Shown here piece after piece: positions 55,128-61,830 of a stretch of DNA of 64,000 nucleotides. The stretch's first letter is position 1; every line of letters begins with the position of its first letter. This DNA is from a bacterium. GTDB taxonomy: Bacteria; CLD3; SB21. The notes beneath the pieces were generated by a model. It was given only the letters and a program-made list of their open reading frames with translations. It was not told where the DNA came from and did no database searches. Both the position numbers and the translations under genes were made by a program. The stretch lies in NCBI GenBank assembly GCA_013360215.1, contig JABWCP010000004.1, forward strand, positions 124,001 to 188,000, given 5' to 3'.

Positions 55128-57614
55128 TTATCGCTTAGCCGCGAGGCGCAAGCTATTGGTAACAACAGATATGGAACTGAACGCCATCGCAGCGCCGGCG
55201 ATCATCGGATTGAGTGTAAATCCAAAAAATGGAAACATCAAACCGGCGGCGATGGGAATACCGATGATATTATAAATAAAAGCCCAAAAAAGATTTTGTT
55301 TGATCGTAATCACGGTTGATTTAGATATTTGCATTGCTGCGGCAATATGCTTCAAATCCGAATTCATGAGTGTTATCTTGGCCGTATCCATCGCAATATC
55401 ACTCCCGCGGGCCATCGCTAAACTCACATCCGCCAAAGCCAAAGCTTCCGCATCGTTGATGCCGTCACCGACCATGGCGACCACTTTTCCTTGAGCTTGT
55501 AATGACTTAATATATTGACCTTTCTCATGTGGCATTACACCGGACCGAACTGTACTTATACCGGCTTGTTTGGCTATATATTCTGCACTGATACCATGAT
55601 CACCGGTGAGCATGTGCACTTCTATCCCCAAACGGTGAAGTTCGGTTACGGCCGCTGCGCTCGAGGGTTTTATCGTGTCGGCGATGGCGATCACAGCTAA
55701 AACTGATTTTTCGTCAAAAAAATAAACCACCGTTTGCGCTTTATTAATCATGTTTTGTGCTGATATCTGAATCGTATCAATAAAGGGAACATGCAGTTCA
55801 TTGACCCACGCCTCGCTGCCTACATAATATCGGTGGTCGTTGACCGAAGCCGACACACCGCGACCGGGTGTATTTTGGAAATCGGTGATGATGGGGTTAT
55901 CGTTAGATTCCATTTTCAAGTGACGGACAACCGCGCCGGCCAAAGGATGATCCGAGCGTGACTCCATAGCAAACAAGATAGAGGTGAAGGTATCCTTATT
56001 TGTTTCAGGTGACCAAACTATATCCGTAACCTTAGGTTTTCCTTCGGTGATCGTGCCTGTTTTATCTAAAACAACAGTATCAACACGATGGGCTATTTCT
56101 AAACTTTGTGCATCGCGTATCAAAATCCCGTGAGAAGCAGCTTTACCGATGCCAACCATTATTGCTGTCGGTGTAGCTAATCCGAGAGCACAAGGGCACG
56201 CAATGATCAATACTGTAACGACGGCAAGCATAGCACGTGTCAGAGCAGGTTCCGGTCCCAACACATACCAGAGCATACCGCTCATCAGCGCGATCCCGAT
56301 TACCACTGGAACAAAAACAGCCGCAATACGATCTGCTGTTTTTTGAATAGGCGCTTTACTTCCTTGCGCTTCCTGTACGGCCCTGATTATTTGCGACAGC
56401 AGAGTTGCTCGACCGACTTTTTCAGCTTGGATCGTCAAACTTCCGTTTTGGTTGATCGTTCCTGCAAAAACTTTCGAAGAAGATTTCTTTTCGACAGCGA
56501 TCGGTTCGCCGCTGATCATGCTTTCGTCAACAAATGAATTTCCGTCTGTAACCATACCATCCACGGCGATTTTTTCACCGGGTCGTATAATCACTAGTTC
56601 TCCGATCTGAACATCACGAACTGGAATTTCTAATGTATTTCCATCCCGCAGAACACGAACTGTTTTGGGCTGTAAACCCATAAGTTTTTTGATAGCGCTA
56701 GTGGTTTTGTTTTTAGCACCTTCTTCGAGCCATCGGCCAAGTAATATTAAGGCGATGATGACAACGGCGGCTTCATAATATACATCGGCGTGCAAACCTT
56801 GCTGATGAAAAACATGAGGAAAGAGAGTATTAAAAAGAGAAAAAACAAAAGCTACGCCGGTACTGAGAGCTACCAAAGTATCCATATTGGCAGTACCATG
56901 ACGCGCTTGTTTGAACGCATTGATATAAAAATCACGACCAGCCCAAAACAAAACCGGAGCTGATAAGATCAAACTGATCCAGTTTCCCCAAGTCCATGTA
57001 TTGTGAAAAAACATCCCTATGGTAAAAACAGGTAATGACAACAGAATGGCTACAAGCATTCGGAGACGAAGTTCATTATAACGCTTTTTTTCAGCTACTT
57101 CGATTTGATCGGCATCGTTTTCCATATCCCCGCTGATATCGTATCCGATCTGTTGCAGCACTTTTTTCATTTCAGCGACATTTATACGATCGGAAGCGTA
57201 TTCGACAAATACCGTTTTGGCAGCAAAATTTACCTGCGCATTAAAGATACCTTCTTGGGAAAGCAACATAGATTCGACACTAGCCGCACATGCTGCGCAC
57301 GTCATGCCCTGCACGCCTAAAGTTTTTTTAGTGTAGTTAACACCATATCCGAGATCTGTTATTTTTCGGATAATCGTATGGATCGAAACAATGTCGTTAT
57401 AGAAACAAATTATGAGACGGTGATTTGCAAAATCGACATCCGCTTTCTGCACACCATTGAGCTTACGCAGTTCATTTTCGATAATACCGGCACAATGCGA
57501 GCTATGCATTCCCGATAACGATAATTCATGCGTGATGGATTCAGATGTTTTGGATTTCGCAGCTGCAGGTTGTAAAACCTGAAGTTGCAGAGATTTTGGA
57601 GAGGAGCTATTCAT
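55128..57614 (-). CDS. copA: Copper-translocating P1B-type ATPase
   Basis: This 828-residue pump exports Cu(I). It has two N-terminal HMA domains: the second has a normal GMTCAAC (C106, C109), while the first reads GMHSSHC, with Ser38 in place of the first Cys. The core is complete: membrane CPC in IACPCALGLATP, phosphorylation DKTGTITEG, the HP motif in SDHPLAGAV, and MVGDGINDAEAL. The C-terminal membrane segments are present. Co-transcribed with a CopZ-like gene. Confidence 0.94.
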   Translation of the reverse strand: MNSSSPKSLQLQVLQPAAAKSKTSESITHELSLSGMHSSHCAGIIENELRKLNGVQKADVDFANHRLIICFYNDIVSIHTIIRKITDLGYGVNYTKKTLGVQGMTCAACAASVESMLLSQEGIFNAQVNFAAKTVFVEYASDRINVAEMKKVLQQIGYDISGDMENDADQIEVAEKKRYNELRLRMLVAILLSLPVFTIGMFFHNTWTWGNWISLILSAPVLFWAGRDFYINAFKQARHGTANMDTLVALSTGVAFVFSLFNTLFPHVFHQQGLHADVYYEAAVVIIALILLGRWLEEGAKNKTTSAIKKLMGLQPKTVRVLRDGNTLEIPVRDVQIGELVIIRPGEKIAVDGMVTDGNSFVDESMISGEPIAVEKKSSSKVFAGTINQNGSLTIQAEKVGRATLLSQIIRAVQEAQGSKAPIQKTADRIAAVFVPVVIGIALMSGMLWYVLGPEPALTRAMLAVVTVLIIACPCALGLATPTAIMVGIGKAASHGILIRDAQSLEIAHRVDTVVLDKTGTITEGKPKVTDIVWSPETNKDTFTSILFAMESRSDHPLAGAVVRHLKMESNDNPIITDFQNTPGRGVSASVNDHRYYVGSEAWVNELHVPFIDTIQISAQNMINKAQTVVYFFDEKSVLAVIAIADTIKPSSAAAVTELHRLGIEVHMLTGDHGISAEYIAKQAGISTVRSGVMPHEKGQYIKSLQAQGKVVAMVGDGINDAEALALADVSLAMARGSDIAMDTAKITLMNSDLKHIAAAMQISKSTVITIKQNLFWAFIYNIIGIPIAAGLMFPFFGFTLNPMIAGAAMAFSSISVVTNSLRLAAKR

Positions 57615-57769
57615 TTTTAAATACCGGTTGAATAAAATAATCTGCCATAATATACGGCGGTGATAAAAAAAACCGTTATATCTGAATGGAAATTTGTTAT
57701 ATCTAATTGGCTACAAAAAATAGGCAAAACTCAATCGGAGGGAATTCGAAGAGCTACTACAATATTAAA

Positions 57770-58321
57770 TCAAAGTTGTTTGGCGTCGCGTATGGCAAGC
57801 CACGTTGACTTTGTTATTTCGTATACGAAGTCCAATTTTTTGGATTCGCCATAATACGCTGTTTCCCGCTCTGCAATTTTTTGTGCTCCTAATTTGGTAA
57901 TCGCATTTTGCGATCGCACATTGACTGCACCGATAAAAAACTGAACCGCTTCAGCAAAAGTAAATGCATGATCCAGCATCAGTGTTTTGAGCGCGCGGTT
58001 ATAAGTGGTACCCCAATGATCGCGTGCAATAAACGTATAACCGATTTCGATGGTTCGTGTTTCTGCATTCCAATTGCAATATCGTGAACTGCCAATAACT
58101 TGACGTGTTGTCGCGTCACAAATCAAAAAAGCGCCCCCGGATTCCATAGCCCCGCGAAAATAATTTTCAAAAACATCTCTTTTATACCGGTCTTTATTAG
58201 GGTGTTGTTCCCAAATAAGCGGATCACTGGCGACGGCATAAAGCGCATCAAAGTCTTCGTACTGCAATGGCCGCGCGTAGATTCGTTCATTGTGGAGTGT
58301 GGGTTGTAAGAAAGGTGTCAT
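57770..58321 (-). CDS. GNAT-family acetyltransferase (RimJ/RimL type)
   Basis: This 183-residue protein follows the RimL-like pattern: ERIYARPLQYEDFDALYAVA, VIGSSRYCNWNAETRTIEIG, then YTFIARDHWGTTYNRALKTL with the acetyl-CoA loop, and AVNVRSQNAITKLGAQK. Such enzymes acetylate N-termini or small molecules. The target is unknown. Confidence 0.86.
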   Translation of the reverse strand: MTPFLQPTLHNERIYARPLQYEDFDALYAVASDPLIWEQHPNKDRYKRDVFENYFRGAMESGGAFLICDATTRQVIGSSRYCNWNAETRTIEIGYTFIARDHWGTTYNRALKTLMLDHAFTFAEAVQFFIGAVNVRSQNAITKLGAQKIAERETAYYGESKKLDFVYEITKSTWLAIRDAKQL

Positions 58322-58365
58322 AGTTACAGTATGTGTTTAGTTTTGATTTTTTATTGATGTTTTTA

Positions 58366-58875
58366 TCAAAAAACAACCGGATGCGAGCTGCTGACGATAA
58401 TCCCGTGCTGCGTTAAGGTTTGGACTTTATCCGCATTATCAGTAATCAAGCAAATCGAAGATACGCCCAGATCGCGTATTATTTCAGCTGCACTCCGAAA
58501 GTCTCGTGCATCTCGATTAAATCCGGCCGCTTCGTAGGCCTCGCCTTGCGGCATGCCTTGTTGTTTGTATTTTTTGCTTTGCATCAAAGCGTAGTGCCCG
58601 TTTCCTTTTCCTTCTTGTTCAAGCCAGATCACTAACCCTTTGCCGGCTTTTTCGATCAGTTTTTGTGAAATTTGCATTTGTTCACGGCAATCACATTCCA
58701 TACTGTTGAAAGCATGGCCATATAAACAAGACGAATGTACACGACACAGAATGTTTTCTCCGCGCACATCTCCCATGACCAAAGCAATACTTTCTTTTTG
58801 TCCGTCATAATAAAGATATTCATGGTATGCACCGTACAAAGTTTTAATGGTTCCTTCTGCAAGCCGAACAATCAT
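58366..58875 (-). CDS. Short GTP cyclohydrolase II-like protein
   Basis: This 169-residue protein keeps the GCHII catalytic residues. The zinc cysteines are C50 (RVHSSCLYGH), C61 and C63 (ECDC); the Tyr is Y103, and D122 and R124 lie in RDARDF. These parallel C54/C65/C67, Y105, D126 and R128 of E. coli RibA. Differences lie at CLTGD (here CLYGH) and QEGRNIG (here QEGKGNG). It is also about 25 residues shorter. It is either a minimal riboflavin RibA or a GTP cyclohydrolase for another pterin-like product. No other rib genes adjoin it. Confidence 0.82.
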   Translation of the reverse strand: MIVRLAEGTIKTLYGAYHEYLYYDGQKESIALVMGDVRGENILCRVHSSCLYGHAFNSMECDCREQMQISQKLIEKAGKGLVIWLEQEGKGNGHYALMQSKKYKQQGMPQGEAYEAAGFNRDARDFRSAAEIIRDLGVSSICLITDNADKVQTLTQHGIIVSSSHPVVF

Positions 58876-58903
58876 GGTTACTCTTTCAATTCATTACTAA
58901 AAT

Positions 58904-59305
58904 TCAAATTTTACGTTCGAGCAATGGGAAAACTGTACCGATAATCAAAAAAACAGAACCGACAATACCCAGCATCATCGGTATAAACCACTTTTCCAAA
59001 AAACTATCAATCATCGCTTCTTCGGGTTTATCTCGTTTGTATAAGACAGATACCGTCTGATGTATTTCAAAACCCGGACTGGATCGGTAAAGAGAACTTT
59101 CATGTTGATAAGATTTGCCATAGGCGAAGTATTCGACCACCGGTGCATATGTGGTGTTTTTGCCGGGCCTGCGTGATTCGCGAAATCTTACCACTGTTCC
59201 TTCGACTTGATCGCATTCGGCGATAAAATTTTGTTTTCGTCGTACTAGATAATATGCGATGCCAAGTAAAGTCAAGCTGACAAATTGAAAAATGTATGTT
59301 TCCAT
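58904..59305 (-). CDS. DUF3592-type membrane protein
   Basis: The ATG at 59305 gives 133 residues. A membrane helix at each end (IFQFVSLTLLGIAYYLV; IPMMLGIVGSVFLIIGTVF) flanks a beta-rich segment with VEGTVVRF, YAPVVEYFAYGKSYQHESS and VSVLYKRDKPEEAMID, the DUF3592 pattern. Its function is unknown; the beta domain is probably outside the cytoplasm. Confidence 0.82.
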   Translation of the reverse strand: METYIFQFVSLTLLGIAYYLVRRKQNFIAECDQVEGTVVRFRESRRPGKNTTYAPVVEYFAYGKSYQHESSLYRSSPGFEIHQTVSVLYKRDKPEEAMIDSFLEKWFIPMMLGIVGSVFLIIGTVFPLLERKI

Positions 59306-59405
59306 CTGTTGATTTGGCCTTAGCGGTTTTGGATTTTGTTTCAATCAAGACTTGACAATAAAAACAAATTTACCTCAATTAATTAAAATTCAAAGGAAGA
59401 AAAAT

Positions 59406-60059
59406 ATGTCTAAAATACGTGTAGAAAGTTTCACTATATCATTGGACGGATTCGGTGCGGGCATAGAGCAGACGATGAGTAATCCTATGGGGGTGGGCGG
59501 ACAAAATCTGCATCAATGGGCGATACCGACAAAAACATTTCAAAAAGCACTGTTTGGTTCCGATAAAGGCACTACAGGAATTGATGATAAATTTGCAACA
59601 CGAGGTTTTGATAATATCGGTGCGTGGATACTGGGTCGAAATATGTTTGGACCTATTCGCGGCGAATGGCCTGACATGTCGTGGAAAGGCTGGTGGGGCG
59701 AAAATCCTCCGTATCATGTTCCGGTGTTTATTTTGACACACTACCCGCGTCCGTCAATTACGATGGAGGGAGAAACCGTATTTCATTTTGTTACAGGTGG
59801 CATCCATGAAGCGCTGGATATGGCGCGTCAAGCGGCTAAGGGAAAAGATGTGCGTATCGGGGGTGGTGTGCAGACCATACAGCAATATCTCCGGGCCGGG
59901 TTGATTGATGAAATGCACTTTGCCATCTCGCCTGTTTTTTTAGGTCGCGGCGAGCGGTTATTTAGCGATGTGGATTTGGTTGCTTTGGGTTATCGCTGTA
60001 TAGAATGTACTTCCACAGAAAAAGCAACGCATGTCATAGTTCAACGTCAAAACCAATAG
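59406..60059 (+). CDS. Dihydrofolate reductase-family (RibD C-terminal-like) protein
   Basis: The ATG at 59406 follows AAGGAAG and gives 217 residues. It belongs to the RibD_C/DHFR-like family: VESFTISLDGFGAG, GAWILGRNMFGP, VFILTHYPRP, VRIGGGVQTIQQYLRAGLID and ISPVFLGRGERLF. These are NADPH-dependent reductases of unclear substrate. It is divergent from the DUF3592 gene. Confidence 0.87.
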   Translation: MSKIRVESFTISLDGFGAGIEQTMSNPMGVGGQNLHQWAIPTKTFQKALFGSDKGTTGIDDKFATRGFDNIGAWILGRNMFGPIRGEWPDMSWKGWWGENPPYHVPVFILTHYPRPSITMEGETVFHFVTGGIHEALDMARQAAKGKDVRIGGGVQTIQQYLRAGLIDEMHFAISPVFLGRGERLFSDVDLVALGYRCIECTSTEKATHVIVQRQNQ

Positions 60060-60122
60060 ACGTGACGGTTAATTAAAATTCGGTTCTATTTCATAGTTAT
60101 CAATGACTTCTTGGTTGAATCA

Positions 60123-60343
60123 ATATGTGTTCAAAAGACGAGATAGTGATTCGATAACTATGTTATTGATAATTATGAGACCCTGATATATCAAAAGACT
60201 CTTTTCCAGTTCTCTTTGCGGCTTTGCGAGAAAATATATGTACTCGCTAAGGCGCTAAGGCGCAAAATTATTTATGATCTCATAATTGAAACTATATGTG
60301 TTTTAAAGGCGAGAGAATGCTTAGTTGACTAATTATGCGACCA
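60123..60343. repeat. Pair of diverged direct repeats around a hairpin
   Basis: Copy 1 (60123-60185) contains ATATGTGTTCAAAAGACGAG and, further on, TAATTATGAGACC. Copy 2 (60294-60343) has ATATGTGTTTTAAAGGCGAG and TAATTATGCGACC in the same order with a shorter interval. The two copies flank the hairpin at 60212-60267. They look like a degenerate intergenic element. Confidence 0.55.
60212..60267. repeat. TTTGCG/GCTAAGG hairpin element
   Basis: CTCTTTGCGGCTTTGCGAG (60212-60230) is followed, after an AT-rich loop, by CTCGCTAAGGCGCTAAGGCG and AAA. The left arm is partly complementary to the right arm. The same 'CTTTGCGxCTTTGCG' type of unit occurs in intergenic hairpins of many bacteria, in my recollection, so it may be a known dispersed repeat family. 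Confidence 0.6.
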
Positions 60344-60397
60344 TTAATAATTAACTATTAGTCAAAATTTTTTTGTCTGTTATGCAACTTGTAAATC

Positions 60398-61441
60398 CTA
60401 GATACCCAAATTCAATTTTCCCACACGCCCGCTGTCTCCAGCGGCCCATATGGTTTTGCTGTACAAACCGGCATCGGCCGTATGAAAACCCGTATCGCCT
60501 AAAAAGTTCCAAGTCATTCCTGAATCGTAAGAAATATCCGAACCATTAGGTCCTACAGCGATCAATATTTTATCTGTCAACCAAAGTATGGAAGATCGAA
60601 AGCCCTGAGGTAGTTTGTCGTTTACGATTTGCCAGGTAATACCTTGATTCGCGGTGAAAGCAAGTGAGTTCGTATTGTTCTTTTCATCTTTGAAGTCTCC
60701 GCCGCATACCACTCCTTTTTTTTCATTATAAAAAGCGATAGAAAAAATTCCTGAGGTACCATTGGAGTGTGTGATTGGTGTTTCTGAATATCGCCAGTTT
60801 TTCCCACGATCATTTGACGAAAGTACGCGTGCCGCATTGACGCCGCTCCCTATCCATACCATCGAATCCCCGTACGTCGTAATGCATGTCCCGCTTGCAG
60901 CAAACGCCCCTTCACCGGAAAGCGCTAACGGCGCTTGTTGAGATGGAAAGCGGTTCCAACTAGCTCCTCCGTCGTGTGTAGATACGAGTATCCAGCGGCC
61001 ATTCACCGCATCGCTGACGGCGATACCCCCCTGTGAGTTCCAAAACGCAAAAGCATCAAAAAAAGCCGTTGTATCCGTGTTTAGAAATTGTAGTTGCCAC
61101 GATTTTCCACCATCGGTTGTCTTGTAAACACGTGATTGACGGCCGTAACCTATGGATAAAACATAAGCCTCATCGGGGCCAAACGCTTCAATATCCCGAA
61201 AATCAAGAGAATCAGAATCCGGAATATTTATTTTCTCCCAAGACAAACCTCCATCGGTCGTTCGAATGCAGGTCCCATGATTACCGCTGGCCCACACGAC
61301 TTGCTCAGAGACGGCGCTTATTCCTCTTAAACGTTCTTTAGTTACGGCCTCCTGTATAATCCAAATATTTTTTGACTTGGGCGCGCATCCGTCTAATAAG
61401 GCTACAAAAAAGTAGAAAAATAAGGTTTTGTTTTTTTTCAT
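60398..61441 (-). CDS. YCF48/BNR-like beta-propeller lipoprotein
   Basis: This 347-residue lipoprotein has the lipobox LLDGC. Repeated propeller strands carry the Asp-box-like motif T-x-D-G-G-x-x-W: TTDGGLSWEKI, TTDGGKSWQL, THDGGASWNR, then diverged copies SNDRGKNWRY and TANQGITWQI. YCF48-type proteins serve in photosystem II assembly in plastids but are general envelope propellers elsewhere. It may be a surface or assembly protein. Confidence 0.86.
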   Translation of the reverse strand: MKKNKTLFFYFFVALLDGCAPKSKNIWIIQEAVTKERLRGISAVSEQVVWASGNHGTCIRTTDGGLSWEKINIPDSDSLDFRDIEAFGPDEAYVLSIGYGRQSRVYKTTDGGKSWQLQFLNTDTTAFFDAFAFWNSQGGIAVSDAVNGRWILVSTHDGGASWNRFPSQQAPLALSGEGAFAASGTCITTYGDSMVWIGSGVNAARVLSSNDRGKNWRYSETPITHSNGTSGIFSIAFYNEKKGVVCGGDFKDEKNNTNSLAFTANQGITWQIVNDKLPQGFRSSILWLTDKILIAVGPNGSDISYDSGMTWNFLGDTGFHTADAGLYSKTIWAAGDSGRVGKLNLGI

Positions 61442-61830
61442 ACGTTTTGCAAAGGTTTTTCAAATATGACTAATTTATCTCCGTAGGAATAACCTCAATC
61501 TATATCCTTTGAGGAAGCAATACAATGAACATTCAGCTGCATTTTATTAATAGGTTTAATTAATATTTTTACCCGTTATGTTGGCTCCGTGGATGATAAT
61601 TTCCGGGACATAATAAATATGTAGGTATAAATCATTAGACAAATTCGTATCAATTCAGTACAATTATGGAGTATTTCATATAAAAATTCTAAATTTGATA
61701 CAAGGTTTCTTTGTATTTATTGGGTTTATGGTTGGCATGTAAAATGCCAGTTTATAAAAGCTTTTATTGAACTTAGTTAGAACCTTTTTTTATAAAAACT
61801 TATATTTTTAAACAAATTAAGTATAGAGAC
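61442..61830. other. Intergenic region upstream of the propeller gene
   Basis: No credible gene is seen. It is AT-rich and contains a candidate promoter near 61767-61796. No other repeat or conserved motif was found. Confidence 0.6.
61767..61796 (+). promoter_or_regulatory. Candidate promoter for the repeat protein gene
   Basis: TTGAAC (61767-61772) and TATAAA (61791-61796) are separated by 18 bp, matching sigma-70 at 4/6 and 5/6. The expected start would be about 30 nt before the ATG at 61831. Confidence 0.3.

Larger units (their letters stand above)
60060..60397. other. Repeat-bearing spacer
   Basis: No gene is apparent. It contains two copies of a roughly 50-60 bp diverged direct repeat (60123-60185 and 60294-60343) flanking a hairpin (60212-60267) built from CTTTGCG-like and CTAAGGCG-like units. 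It separates the reductase gene from the convergent YCF48-like gene. Confidence 0.6.
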
